A DNA stretch of 64,000 nucleotides from Nocardioides astragali (GCF_024436375.1 NZ_JAFMZM010000005.1:372001-436000), one strand, 5' to 3'; positions 26,111 to 36,242 are shown, numbered from the stretch's first letter. Numbers and translations: made by a program. Notes: generated from the sequence alone by a model not told the origin.

Positions 26111-28885
26111 CTAGCCATCCGCGTCCGGCTGGTCGAGACGTTCCAGCGCGGCCGCCAGCGCCGCACGTGTCGTGATGCCCAGCTTGGGAAACATGCGGTA
26201 CAGCGCCGCACCGACCGAGCGGTGCGAGAGGTAGAGCCGCTCACCGATCTCACGGTTCGAGAGCCCCTGGGCCGCGAGGTCGGCGATTTCCCTCTCCCGG
26301 GGGCTGAGGACGTCCGCCCCGCTTTGCGAGGTGACGACGCGAGGGGACACGCTGGTGCCGGAGGCACGTAGCACCTTGGCTGCGCGTGCCTCCCACGGCC
26401 GTGCTCCGAGTCGGCCGAACGTGGTGGTGGCCTCGGTCAACCATGCGCGCGCGGCGGGATCGTTGCACCGGTGCAGGTGCTCCCCGTACGCGAGTTGAAT
26501 GCGGGCACGGTCGAAGGGCCAGCGTCGACCATCGGGCGTCGCCAACGCGCGCTCGAAGAGGTTACTAGCCTCCTCGCCGGTCGACGCCAGGGCGGCACAC
26601 CCGTCGGCGACCATCCTCAGGCGGGGCGAGATCCGGTCGATGCGGTGTTCGCGCATCGCCGCCACATGCTGTCGAGCCGCCCCGGCCCGCCCGGTGGCCA
26701 TAGCGCTTTCGACCAAGTCGAACAGCACCCACAGCGCGTGCGGGTTATACGCAGCGAGCTCGCCGGCGGGGGCGATCCTCGTGACGTGTCCATACGCTGT
26801 CTCGTAGTCGCCCAAGCTGATGGACCGCAGCGTGAAGAGGTGCTCGGCGAACGAGCGCGTCAGGCCGGCACCGCGTTCCTCGGCCCACTCGGCCATCTCC
26901 TCGGCCGCGCGTAGCCCGCCCTCCTGATCACCGCGGGCCACGCGCACCAACTGGTCGATGTATCCGGCGAGAATGACTGAGTAGCGCCGGTACCCGTGTT
27001 GCTCGCACAGACGGACGCCTTCGGCCACAAGCTCCAGCGCCTCGTCCCACTGCCCGGTGAGCCAGTCGTCGACGCAACTAGAAACCAGCGCGTTGATCGA
27101 CAAGGCCACCGCCCCGCCGTCGTATCCACTGTCCACGACACGTCTCAATGCCTGGCGACACTCTCCCATCCGGTCGGTGTACACACATGCCAAGGCGATG
27201 CGAGTGATGCGCAGCGGGTCCCGTTCGGCGTCGACGTGACGCAGCACCTCAGTCAGCAACGGCAGTGCGCTGGCACCTTGGTGAGACGCGTCACCGAACG
27301 CTCGGTGCACGAGGTCGACGAGCGGTGGGCACCCTGGGCCGAGCCGCTCGACTGCTTCGAGGAAAGGGCTCCATTGCGCGGGGCGTCCGCCGAACCAGCT
27401 CATCATCAGCAGGCTGTGCAGAGCATGCTCAAGCACACCGTCCGTGGGGTCGTCTCGACCGGGGTGTCGGTTGATGGCTTCGCGCAAGAGGCGGTGCGCC
27501 GTGTCGACTTCGCACTCGGAGTTGAGAAGCACGTACGTCGCGGCCAAGGTGGCTGGCAGGGACTGCGTTCCGGTGGAAGCGACGTCGTCGGCGTCCAACA
27601 GCGTACGCGCGGCCGAGCGCAGGTCACCGGTCACGTCAGCCTCGATGAACGCCCCCATCACTTGTCGGCGGGCTCGTTCGGAGGGCTCGGGGCTGAGCTC
27701 CGCTGCACGCTGCAACAGGCGGAGGCCGCCCGCGACGTCGCCACGTGCGGACGAGTCCCTGAACTGCAGCTCCAACTCCGTCGCCACGGTCTCATCCGGT
27801 TCCGACGTGGCGGCAGCCAGGTGCCAAGCACGACGCTCGGGAGAACGCTGCAGCGCCTGGGCGATGCGGGCGTGAGCTCGTAGGCGCTCCTCCTCGGTGG
27901 CCAGCTCCACCACCGTGGTGGTAACCAGCGGGTGGCGAAACCGAAGACGTCCGGCGGCTTCGTCCACGAGCACCAGACCGGCGTTCTCGGCCGGCGCGCT
28001 CAGGCCAAGCGGCTCCTCGGCACCCTTGGCCAACAAGCCCAAGTCGCCGCTGCCCTCCAAGGCATGCAGAAGCAGGAACTCACGCGTCCGATCAGGAAGT
28101 GCGCGGATGCGGGGTCCGAACAGGCGCAGCACTGCCGGCGCGGACGGCTCCTTGGCCGGCGACCTTCCTATCGACGACGTGTCGAGGACGTGTGGCAGTT
28201 CAAGCAGCGCCAACGGGTTGCCGTCTGCCTCGAGCAGTACACGCTCGCGGACCTGGGCCGGCAACCGCGGGAACGCTGAGTCCAGGAGGATGGCTGACTC
28301 CTCCTCGCCGAGGGGAGCGAGGCGGTGGTGGCGGAGGGATTCGTCCTCCAGGGGACTGCCCGAGCCGAAACGTGTCGCGCTCAGGAGACCTGCGCGCAGG
28401 CCAACCAGGCGCCGAGCGACGAAGGCAACGACGTCACACGTGTCCGGATCAACCCATTGAGCGTCATCCAGCACCAGGAGGACGGGGCCGTCGGCGGCGA
28501 CCTGGCGCAACAGGGCCAGGACCGCATGCCCGAGCGCGCCGCGCCGCAGCGGCGGTCCGAGAGCACCGGCCAGACCGGTCTCGAGCGTCCCGCCGTGCAC
28601 CGCATCGAGGTGCGCCACGTAGCCCCACAACGGCTCGAGAAGTTCACGCAATGCTCCGAAGCTGCTCCGGGTATCGAACTGGGCTGCGTCTGCTGCGAAG
28701 ACCCTGATGCCGGCCGTCGTGGCCCTGTCCCGCGAGGCCTGCAGCAATGACGTCTTCCCGATTCCCGGGTCGCCGGAGACGACCAGGTGCGCCCCCGAAG
28801 TGGCGACCTCCTCGAGGAACGTAGCAATCACTGCAAGGCTCGTGTCCCGGCCGACAAGTGGGGTCGCGCCGCTAGCGCTGGTCAT
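26111..28885 (-). CDS. LAL-type LuxR regulator (924 aa)
   Basis: Large ATP-binding LuxR regulator. N-terminal P-loop GDPGIGKTSLLQ (about 36-47), Walker B LLVLDDAQWVD, a long helical TPR-like middle, and a C-terminal LuxR HTH (LSPREREIADLAAQGLSNREIGERLYLSHRSV split over the last 65 residues). Start at 28885: five bases separate it from the stop of the next regulator upstream, so the two form an operon. It differs in sequence from its two neighbours, which are near-copies of each other. Activating ligand unknown; the regulators of this class answer to small molecules or stress. Confidence 0.9.
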   Translation of the reverse strand: MTSASGATPLVGRDTSLAVIATFLEEVATSGAHLVVSGDPGIGKTSLLQASRDRATTAGIRVFAADAAQFDTRSSFGALRELLEPLWGYVAHLDAVHGGTLETGLAGALGPPLRRGALGHAVLALLRQVAADGPVLLVLDDAQWVDPDTCDVVAFVARRLVGLRAGLLSATRFGSGSPLEDESLRHHRLAPLGEEESAILLDSAFPRLPAQVRERVLLEADGNPLALLELPHVLDTSSIGRSPAKEPSAPAVLRLFGPRIRALPDRTREFLLLHALEGSGDLGLLAKGAEEPLGLSAPAENAGLVLVDEAAGRLRFRHPLVTTTVVELATEEERLRAHARIAQALQRSPERRAWHLAAATSEPDETVATELELQFRDSSARGDVAGGLRLLQRAAELSPEPSERARRQVMGAFIEADVTGDLRSAARTLLDADDVASTGTQSLPATLAATYVLLNSECEVDTAHRLLREAINRHPGRDDPTDGVLEHALHSLLMMSWFGGRPAQWSPFLEAVERLGPGCPPLVDLVHRAFGDASHQGASALPLLTEVLRHVDAERDPLRITRIALACVYTDRMGECRQALRRVVDSGYDGGAVALSINALVSSCVDDWLTGQWDEALELVAEGVRLCEQHGYRRYSVILAGYIDQLVRVARGDQEGGLRAAEEMAEWAEERGAGLTRSFAEHLFTLRSISLGDYETAYGHVTRIAPAGELAAYNPHALWVLFDLVESAMATGRAGAARQHVAAMREHRIDRISPRLRMVADGCAALASTGEEASNLFERALATPDGRRWPFDRARIQLAYGEHLHRCNDPAARAWLTEATTTFGRLGARPWEARAAKVLRASGTSVSPRVVTSQSGADVLSPREREIADLAAQGLSNREIGERLYLSHRSVGAALYRMFPKLGITTRAALAAALERLDQPDADG

Positions 28886-31715
28886 GGGGGTCACCCTTCG
28901 TTCTCGTCCTGTCGTCGGGCCTGCTGCAACGCGATGTGAAGGCCTCCTCGGCTGGTGACAGCGAGCTTGCGGTAGGCGCTGGCCAGGTGGGCTCCGACCG
29001 TGCGGGGTGAGATGAGGAGGCGTTCGCCGATCTGCTGGTTGGTCAGGCCCTGGGCGGCGAGCGAAGCGACGTGGTCCTCCTGGGGAGTGAGCACGGCTGG
29101 CCCGACCTGTGTGGCTGCGCCCTGCTTGGCCTCGCTGGTGGCTTGCAGTTCCTGGTTGGCTCGCTCCGCCCAGGGTCGTGCGCCGAGCCGTTCGAATATG
29201 TCGAGCGCGGTCCGCAGGTGGGGGCGGGCAGCCGCGGCTTCCCGTTCCCGACGCAGCGTCTGGCCGTAGCAGAGGTGGATCCGGGCCAGGTCGAAGGGCC
29301 ACTGGTCAGCATCCTTGGTCTGCAACGCGCGCTCGTAGAGCTGTCGGTCGAAGGGGGCTGCAGCCATCGCGGCCGATCCGGCGACCAGCAGTTCGAGGCG
29401 GCTTGACAGCTCCGCAAGGCGGGCGTCGTGCATCGCCGCCACGTGAGCCGCCGCCTCCTCCAGATGCCCTGAGTGCACGGCTGCCTCGACCAGGTCCATC
29501 GACACCGCCATGGCCCAGCCGTCGTGGCTGCGCAACTCACCGGGCGCGGTGACGCCACACAGCTCTTGAAAGGCCCGTTCGAACTCGCCCCGCCCAAGGG
29601 CCTCGAGGCCGGCCGCGTAGTGGGCGTAGAGGAGCACGGTGTCGACTTGGCGGGGAGTGGCGTAGTTGTGCATCTGGTCGAGAAGGTCGCGCAGCTTGGC
29701 GGTCTGTCCCGTGCATGCTGCCAGCCAGCCTTGGGTCAGCTTCAGGGGCCAGATGAGCAGGCCGAAGTCGTGGTCGGTCACCATCTGGACGCCCTCGTCG
29801 GACAGTTCACGCGTGCGGGTCCACTCGCCCCGCTTGAAGCTCTCCACGGCCAGCAGCATCAGAGCCAGAGTTCCCGGACCGACCGATTTCCCACGGCGTG
29901 CGTCACGGATCAGTCGCATCAGTGGTTCATGTGCGGAGTAGATCCGGTCGACGAACACACCCGCGGTCGCGACCCGCTCGACGCGCACGGGGTCGCCCTC
30001 GTGCTCCAGGCTTGCGAGGGCTTCGTCGATGTCGTGCAGGTGTGCATGCGCACGCCGGGCTGGGTCGACCATCAACTGGTCCCACAGTGCCAGCACCGGG
30101 TAGGCCGACAGGTCCACCAGCGCTGTTGCCTCATGGTAAGCGGGCCACAGGCTCGGCCGTGCCGCGTACAGGCACACTTCGCAGAGGGTGTGGATCGCCT
30201 CGGCGACCATGTCTGGATCCGCTGAGGTGGTGTCGAGCTGCTGCAGGGCCGCGACAAGGACGCGGTGTGCTGTCGTGGTGTCGCCAGCGTTGTTCAACAG
30301 CAAATACGCCGTTGCGACGGCGGCCGCCAGTGTCCGTGCGCCACTCGGGTCGGCCAGGGCGGCCTCCTCCAGCAGGCGGGACGCGCCGTCCATGTCGAGG
30401 CCCCGGTCGGCGCCTTGGTAGGCGGCCTTGGCCAGGCGGCGTGCCCGTTCGGTCGGGTGGGGGCTCAGCTCGGCGGCACGCACCAACGTGCGGATCGCGC
30501 CGGTCGCGTCCCCCCGGTGAAGGGCCTTGCTTGCGGCGGCCTCCAACAACGTCGCCACGGTCTCGTCCGGCGTCACCGTCGCCGCGGCCAAGTGCCAGGC
30601 ACGGCGCTCGTCCTCTTCGGCGTACCGCGAGGCCAGCGCCAGGTGTGCGTCACGGCGGTCGACGGCGGTCGACAGGTCGATGACGGTGCTTCGCACGAGG
30701 GGGTGTCGGAACGAGACCTGTCCGGGCCGTTGCCCGAGCTCGACGAGCCCGGCGCGTTCCGCCGGTAGAAGGGGGTCCAACCAGTCAAGGGTTGCGTCGG
30801 AGACGGGAAGCTCGGACTCGCCCAGCGCCAGGACAAGCAAGCGCTGACGAGTCGCTGGGGTCAACTGGCGAACGCGGCCCCCATAGAGCGCCTGCAGGCG
30901 CCCGGTCAGCGGCAGGTGGGCCGGTAGTTGCTCCCCGGAGCTGCGTCCCCGCAGGTCGAGTGCGGTGGGCAGTTCGAGCAGGGCCAACGGGTTGCCTGCC
31001 GACTCCACCAGAACGCGCTCCAGCACCTGGCTGTCCGTTTGGGGGAAGCGTGCCGTCAGCAGCGCCTTGGCGTCAGCCTCGGCAAGCGGCTCCACACGCA
31101 GGCGCGGATACCCGGACGCGTCGAACAGGGTATGGACGCCAGTCCGCTGGAGCACGAGGAACCTTACGTTCGAGCCAGGCAGCGACCGTGCGGTACGACC
31201 GAGAACGTCCGCGCTTGCGGAGTCCACCCACTGCAAGTCGTCGATCACCACGACGACCGGTGTCCTGCGTCCCAGGTCGGTGAGTAGGGCCGCTAGTGCC
31301 TCGGCAACCTGGGGGAAAAGGCCTTGTCCCAGCTCGCCATACCCCAAGGCGGCGTGGAGGCTGTCGCGGTGTGCGGCGGGAAGGGCATCCACGTGGTCGA
31401 CGACGGGACCGAGCAGCTGCGTCAGGCTGGCGTAACCGATGTCCGCCTCCGACTGGACTCCTCCACCGGACAGGACCGTCGCCTCGTGTGCCCGCTCCAG
31501 GTCCGATACGGCGCGCGACAAGGCCGTCTTCCCCACACCGGGGTCACCTTCGATGACCATGGTCGTGCCCATGGGGTCATCAAACGCTGCGGTGCCGCGC
31601 AGGAACTCGGTGACCTGGCTGATCTCTCGGTCGCGCCCGACCAAAGTCCCCAACGGGACAGTCTCGGGTTGAGCTCCGTCCATCTCGCTCTCCCCTCGGC
31701 GTCGTTCGAGATGAT
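28870..31715 (-). repeat. Duplicated segment, copy 1 (LAL regulator)
   Basis: From 28870 the sequence matches that from 31968 at a constant offset of 3098 over most of its length (3101 at the gene start). Long identical blocks alternate with diverged blocks. The left junction is sharp, at a CGCTAGCG palindrome inside codon 6 of the 924-aa regulator gene. Confidence 0.85.
28891..31683 (-). CDS. LAL-type LuxR regulator, paralogue B (930 aa)
   Basis: ATG at 31683 with GGGGAGAG upstream. P-loop GDPGVGKTALSRA, Walker B VVVIDDLQWVDSASADVLG, TPR-like middle and C-terminal HTH (LTPQEDHVASLAAQGLTNQQIGERLLISPRTVGAHL region). Nearly identical to the regulator at 31989 over the HTH, the Walker regions and the core of the middle; they differ around residues 580-725 and 250-360, where ligand or partner specificity may sit. 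The first gene of a two-gene operon with the 924-aa regulator. Confidence 0.92.
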   Translation of the reverse strand: MDGAQPETVPLGTLVGRDREISQVTEFLRGTAAFDDPMGTTMVIEGDPGVGKTALSRAVSDLERAHEATVLSGGGVQSEADIGYASLTQLLGPVVDHVDALPAAHRDSLHAALGYGELGQGLFPQVAEALAALLTDLGRRTPVVVVIDDLQWVDSASADVLGRTARSLPGSNVRFLVLQRTGVHTLFDASGYPRLRVEPLAEADAKALLTARFPQTDSQVLERVLVESAGNPLALLELPTALDLRGRSSGEQLPAHLPLTGRLQALYGGRVRQLTPATRQRLLVLALGESELPVSDATLDWLDPLLPAERAGLVELGQRPGQVSFRHPLVRSTVIDLSTAVDRRDAHLALASRYAEEDERRAWHLAAATVTPDETVATLLEAAASKALHRGDATGAIRTLVRAAELSPHPTERARRLAKAAYQGADRGLDMDGASRLLEEAALADPSGARTLAAAVATAYLLLNNAGDTTTAHRVLVAALQQLDTTSADPDMVAEAIHTLCEVCLYAARPSLWPAYHEATALVDLSAYPVLALWDQLMVDPARRAHAHLHDIDEALASLEHEGDPVRVERVATAGVFVDRIYSAHEPLMRLIRDARRGKSVGPGTLALMLLAVESFKRGEWTRTRELSDEGVQMVTDHDFGLLIWPLKLTQGWLAACTGQTAKLRDLLDQMHNYATPRQVDTVLLYAHYAAGLEALGRGEFERAFQELCGVTAPGELRSHDGWAMAVSMDLVEAAVHSGHLEEAAAHVAAMHDARLAELSSRLELLVAGSAAMAAAPFDRQLYERALQTKDADQWPFDLARIHLCYGQTLRREREAAAARPHLRTALDIFERLGARPWAERANQELQATSEAKQGAATQVGPAVLTPQEDHVASLAAQGLTNQQIGERLLISPRTVGAHLASAYRKLAVTSRGGLHIALQQARRQDENEG

Positions 31716-31988
31716 GGCCAGCGCGGGCTCTGCGGCCTTCAGGCCCGCGGCGACTATTCGTGCGCGGTTGTGCCTCGACGCCCGAGCAGCCCCACCGCGG
31801 AGACCCGTCACAGCGTCGCCCGACTGCGAATGGACGGTGCTAGATGGAAGCCTGCCACTCGGACCGCCCGTGGTCCACGAGCGGTTGCAACTACGGGTTG
31901 AGTTGCAACTTCCTAGGCGCCTTCAACTGCACGTGGGGGCCGCGAGTCGCAGCTACAAGACGAGGAGCGCTAGCGCTGGTCATGGGGG
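31684..31988. other. Intergenic region with duplication scar and palindromes
   Basis: 305 bases between the two near-identical regulator genes. At 31968-31983 lie the first five codons of the 924-aa regulator (MTSAS), carried along by the duplication and running into unrelated sequence. A promoter for the gene ending at 28891 must be here; two GTTGCAAC palindromes are the best candidate control sites. Confidence 0.7.
31884..31909. promoter_or_regulatory. Paired GTTGCAAC palindromes
   Basis: GTTGCAAC occurs at 31884-31891 and 31902-31909, 18 bases apart (about two helical turns), the second inside the 10-bp palindrome AGTTGCAACT. They lie about 200 bases upstream of the regulator starting at 31683. 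Possible operator. Confidence 0.45.
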
Positions 31989-34815
31989 TCACCCTTCGTT
32001 CTCGTCCTGTCGTCGGGCCTGCTGCAACGCGATGTGAAGGCCTCCTCGGCTGGTGACAGCGAGCTTGCGGTAGGCGCTGGCCAGGTGGGCTCCGACCGTG
32101 CGGGGTGAGATGAGGAGGCGTTCGCCGATCTGCTGGTTGGTCAGGCCCTGGGCGGCGAGCGAAGCGACGTGGTCCTCCTGGGGAGTGAGCACGGCTGGCC
32201 CGACCTGTGTGGCTGCGCCCTGCTTGGCCTCGCTGGTGGCTTGCAGTTCCTGGTTGGCTCGCTCCGCCCAGGGTCGTGCGCCGAGCCGTTCGAATATGTC
32301 GAGCGCGGTCCGCAGGTGGGGGCGGGCAGCCGCGGCTTCCCGTTCCCGACGCAGCGTCTGGCCGTAGCAGAGGTGGATCCGGGCCAGGTCGAAGGGCCAC
32401 TGGTCAGCATCCTTGGTCTGCAACGCGCGCTCGTAGAGCTGTCGGTCGAAGGGGGCTGCGGCCATCGCGGCCGATCCGGCGACCAGCAGTTCGAGGCGGC
32501 TTGACAGCTCCGCAAGGCGGGCGTCGTGCATCGCCGCCACGTGAGCCGCCGCCTCCTCCAGATGTCCTGAGTGCACGGCTGCCTCGACCAGGTCCATCGA
32601 CGCGCCGAGGTTCCAGCCGTCGTGGCTGCGCAACTCACCTGGCGCGGTGACGGCGCTGAGTTCGCGGAACGCCCGCTCGAAGTCCCCTTCGCTGAGAGCG
32701 CCCAGGCCGGCCGCGTGGTGGGCGTAGAGGAGCACGACGTCAACTTGACGGGGAGTTGCGTAGTTGTGCATCTGGTCCAGGATGTCGCGCAGCTCGGCGG
32801 TCTGCCCGGTAACTGCTGTCAGCCAGCCCTGGGTCAGCTTCAGGGGCCACAGGAGAAGGCCGAACTCATGCTCAGTCACCAGCCGAACCCCCTCGTCGGC
32901 CAGCTCACTCGCGCGGGTCCATTCGCCACGCCTGAAACCCTCCACGGCCAACGCCATCAAAGCGATGGTCCCAGGGCCGACCGACTTTCCGGCGCGTGCG
33001 TCACGAACGAGCCGCATCAGCGCGTTATGTGCGGAGTAGATCCGGTCGACGAACACACCCGCGGTGCCGACGCGCTCGACGCGCACGGGGTCGCCCTCGT
33101 GCTCCAGGCTTGCGAGGGCTTCGTCGATGTCGTGCAGGTGTGCATGCGCACGCCGGGCTGGGTCGACCATCAACTGGTCCCACAGTGCCAGCACCGGGTA
33201 GGCCGACAGGTCCACCAGCGCTGTTGCCTCATGGTAAGCGGGCCACAGGCTCGGCCGTGCCGCGTACAGGCACACTTCGCAGAGGGTGTGGACCGCTTCG
33301 GCGACCATGTCTGGATCCGCTGAGGTGGTGTCGAGCTGCTGCAGGGCCGCGACAAGGACGCGGTGTGCTGTCGTGGTGTCGCCAGCGTTGTTCAACAGCA
33401 AATACGCCGTTGCGACGGCGGCCGCCAGTGTCCGTGCGCCACTCGGGTCGGCCAGGGCGGCCTCCTCCAGCAGGCGGGACGCGCCGTCCATGTCGAGGCC
33501 CCGGTCGGCGCCTTGGTAGGCGGCCTTGGCCAGGCGGCGTGCCCGTTCGGTCGGGTGGGGGCTCAGTTCAGCAGCGCGAACCAACGTGCGGATCGCGCCG
33601 GTCGCGTCCCCCCGGTGAAGGGCCTTGCTTGCGGCGGCCTCCAACAACGTCGCCACGGTCTCGTCCGGCGTCACCGTCGCCGCGGCCAAGTGCCAGGCAC
33701 GGCGCTCATCGTCTTCGCCATATCCGGCGGCAAGGCTCAGGTGGGCATCTCGGCGGTCGACGGCGGTCGAGAGATCGATGACTGTGGTTCGCACGAGTGG
33801 GTGACGGAACGAGATGTTGCGTTCTTGCCGATCCAGCTCGACGAGCCCAGCCCGCTCTGCCGGTAGTAGGGGGTCCAGCCATTCCAGGCTCGAATCGTCG
33901 GAGATCGGAAGGCGCGACTCACTCAATGCCAGGACAAGCAGGAGCTGACGTGTCGTGGGGGACAGCTGGCGAACACGCCCCCCATACAGGTTCTGCAGGC
34001 GTTGGGTTAGCGGCAGATGGGCCGGCAGCTGTCCACCGGAGGCGCGTTGGCGCACGTCGAGTGCGGTGGGCAGTTCGAGCAGGGCCAACGGGTTGCCTGC
34101 CGACTCCACCAGAACGCGCTCCAGCACCTGGCTGTCCGTTTGGGGGAAGCGTGCCGTCAGCAGCGCCTTGGCGTCAGCCTCGGCAAGCGGCTCCACACGC
34201 AGGCGCGGATACCCGGACGCGTCGAACAGGGTATGGACGCCAGTCCGCTCGAGCACGAGGAACCTTACGTTCGAGCCACGCAGCGACCGTGCGGTACGAC
34301 CGAGAACGTCCGCGCTTGCGGAGTCCACCCACTGCAAGTCGTCGATCACCACGACGACCGGTGTCCTGCGTCCCAGCTCCGCGAGCAGGGCCGCTAGTGC
34401 CTCGGCAACCTGGGGGAAAAGGCCTTGTCCCAGCTCGCCATACCCCAAGGCGGCGTGGAGGCTGTCGCGGTGTGCGGCGGGAAGGGCATCCACGTAGTCG
34501 ACGACGGGACCGAGCAGCTGCGTCAGGCTGGCGTAACCGATGTCTACCTCCGACTGGACTCCTCCACCGGACAGGACCGTCGCCCCGTGTGCCCGCTCCA
34601 GGTCCGATACGGCGCGCGACAAGGCCGTCTTCCCCACACCGGGGTCACCTTCGATGACCATGGTCGTGCCCAAAGGGACGGCCGGAGATCCGGTGCCGCG
34701 CAGGAACTCGGTGACCTGACGAATCTCTCGGTCGCGACCGATCAAACCCTGCGAGGCCGGAAGGCCGACGTCGTCTCTGCCCATGCTCAGCTCTCCCCGC
34801 CCGTCATCCAACGAG
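31968..34815 (-). repeat. Duplicated segment, copy 2 (LAL regulator)
   Basis: Counterpart of the segment at 28870. Similarity runs through the whole regulator and about 30 bases into the leader (CTCTCCCC and CGAGATG blocks), then stops. Confidence 0.8.
31989..34784 (-). CDS. LAL-type LuxR regulator, paralogue A (931 aa)
   Basis: Start placed at the ATG at 34784 (MGRDDVGLP) by analogy with the 930-aa paralogue and its GGGGAGAG ribosome site; the frame opens 20 codons earlier. Same architecture: P-loop GDPGVGKTALSRA, Walker B VVVIDDLQWVD, helical middle, LuxR HTH at the C terminus. The mosaic of identical and diverged blocks relative to its neighbour suggests gene conversion after tandem duplication. 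Confidence 0.92.
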   Translation of the reverse strand: MGRDDVGLPASQGLIGRDREIRQVTEFLRGTGSPAVPLGTTMVIEGDPGVGKTALSRAVSDLERAHGATVLSGGGVQSEVDIGYASLTQLLGPVVDYVDALPAAHRDSLHAALGYGELGQGLFPQVAEALAALLAELGRRTPVVVVIDDLQWVDSASADVLGRTARSLRGSNVRFLVLERTGVHTLFDASGYPRLRVEPLAEADAKALLTARFPQTDSQVLERVLVESAGNPLALLELPTALDVRQRASGGQLPAHLPLTQRLQNLYGGRVRQLSPTTRQLLLVLALSESRLPISDDSSLEWLDPLLPAERAGLVELDRQERNISFRHPLVRTTVIDLSTAVDRRDAHLSLAAGYGEDDERRAWHLAAATVTPDETVATLLEAAASKALHRGDATGAIRTLVRAAELSPHPTERARRLAKAAYQGADRGLDMDGASRLLEEAALADPSGARTLAAAVATAYLLLNNAGDTTTAHRVLVAALQQLDTTSADPDMVAEAVHTLCEVCLYAARPSLWPAYHEATALVDLSAYPVLALWDQLMVDPARRAHAHLHDIDEALASLEHEGDPVRVERVGTAGVFVDRIYSAHNALMRLVRDARAGKSVGPGTIALMALAVEGFRRGEWTRASELADEGVRLVTEHEFGLLLWPLKLTQGWLTAVTGQTAELRDILDQMHNYATPRQVDVVLLYAHHAAGLGALSEGDFERAFRELSAVTAPGELRSHDGWNLGASMDLVEAAVHSGHLEEAAAHVAAMHDARLAELSSRLELLVAGSAAMAAAPFDRQLYERALQTKDADQWPFDLARIHLCYGQTLRREREAAAARPHLRTALDIFERLGARPWAERANQELQATSEAKQGAATQVGPAVLTPQEDHVASLAAQGLTNQQIGERLLISPRTVGAHLASAYRKLAVTSRGGLHIALQQARRQDENEG

Positions 34816-35567
34816 ATGTTCTCGGGGGCCGCGGCCCGAAGCATGCGGCGGATTGGTCCTAGCGGTTGCTTGATGACGCCCGACCTGTGCCTTCAGGGGG
34901 AGGACGACATCGTTCCAGTGGAGCCACGGTTGGGTCACACTGATCTCCAACGGTGTCACGGCATCCTTTGGTGCGTCTAGGCCTCATTGCACTTCTGCCT
35001 GTAAGCACTCATCGTGCCGGATTGGCGGCCCGTTCATGTCGTCCGTCGCGCGGGGCGCGTCAGCGTGCTGCGGCGGTGATGAAGGCGAGCATCGCGGCCG
35101 GTTGACGGCCGGTACGCCACACCGCTCACAGGTCCATCATCCACGGCGGGTCGAAGGGACAGACCTGCCACGGCCACGCAAGGTGTCGGCCAGCGGAGGG
35201 GTCAGCGGGGTCAGCGCCTTGTACTCGACGGCGTTGCGAGCCATCCGCTCTGAAGGGCGCACGGTCAGCTGACCTAGTGGACACGTGGGCGCTCATGGTC
35301 GAGGCAGTGCAGCTGTGCGACGGTGTAGTCGAAGGTCACCGGCGAGTCGCCACGCTGGAAGAGCACCACGGGCTCATCCTGGGGTCGCCGCCCCCGCGCG
35401 ACTGCTCGTACTCCAGCCAGGGCGCTCATGGGCGGTAACGCTGCCACGACCGTCACCTCTGCCGCCGTCGCGCATTGCAGCCCGTCCCTTGGAACGCTGC
35501 GTTCCAACGGACGCGCGGGAGCGGCGCCGGGCACAGGGCTCCTGCCGCGCCGGCATTCCTGGGCGCG
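34785..35567. other. Long intergenic region with no supported gene
   Basis: 783 bases between a regulator start and the end of the WrbA gene. I see no gene. A 35-codon minus-strand frame starting near 35241 (MARNAVEYKALTPL) and a longer one at 35274-35534 have no family resemblance or good ribosome site. The leader and promoter of the 931-aa regulator must lie at its left end. Confidence 0.5.
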
Positions 35568-36170
35568 TTAGCCGTTGCCGAGGCGCCGGGTCACGTCGAC
35601 CACCAGCTGGCCCTGATAGCGGGCGGCCTCCAAGGTGGCATCGGAGGGCGGGCCGTCGTTGCTGGTGGAGCTCGTGCCGTACGGGTTGCCGCCGGCAGCG
35701 AACAGCAGCGGGTCGGTGTAGCCGGGAGCAACGATGAGGGACCCCCAGTGGTAGAACACGTTGTTGAGCGCCAGGATCGTCGACTCCTGACCTCCGTGGG
35801 TGTTCATCGACGACGTGAACGACGTGACCGGCTTGCCGACGAAGGCGCCCTGCTGCCACAGGCCCCCGGTGCGGTCAAGCAGTTGCTTGAGCTGGGCTGC
35901 CGGGAGGCCGAATCGCGTGGGGGTGCCGAACGCGTAGCAGTCGGCCCACGCGAGGTCATCCATGGTCGCCTCGAGCACGGAGAACTTGGTGGCGTCCACG
36001 AAGGTGCGCCATGCCGGGTTCGAGTCGATCGCGTCCTCCCCGGCGAGCTCGGGGGCGCGCCGGACGCGGACCTCCGCCCCCGCCTTCTCGGCGCCTTCGG
36101 CGACGGCGTTGGCCATTGCGTGGACGGCTCCGGTTGCGGAGTAGTAGACGACTGCCATCTTGACGGACAT
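35568..36170 (-). CDS. wrbA: WrbA-type flavodoxin-like NAD(P)H:quinone oxidoreductase
   Basis: 200 aa from the ATG at 36170, chosen because the frame upstream covers a regulatory motif. FMN phosphate loop YYSATGAVHAMANAV near the N terminus, then FGTPTRFGLPAAQLKQLLDRTGGLW, GKPVTSFTSSMNTHGGQE and APGYTD-FAAGGNPYGTS, all typical. Two-electron reduction of quinones, avoiding radical formation; tetrameric and cytoplasmic. Divergent from the 36388 operon, each with a motif site. Confidence 0.93.
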   Translation of the reverse strand: MSVKMAVVYYSATGAVHAMANAVAEGAEKAGAEVRVRRAPELAGEDAIDSNPAWRTFVDATKFSVLEATMDDLAWADCYAFGTPTRFGLPAAQLKQLLDRTGGLWQQGAFVGKPVTSFTSSMNTHGGQESTILALNNVFYHWGSLIVAPGYTDPLLFAAGGNPYGTSSTSNDGPPSDATLEAARYQGQLVVDVTRRLGNG

Positions 36171-36242
36171 GGGCACCTCGCGGGTCGTAGCGGAAGGTTC
36201 GGAACGGGACCCTCCGATCATTGAGGACCACCGCGCTTGCCT

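Noticed and set aside
35274..35534. 86-codon minus frame before wrbA
   Set aside because: No family resemblance and no ribosome site; the region also lacks coding-like composition.
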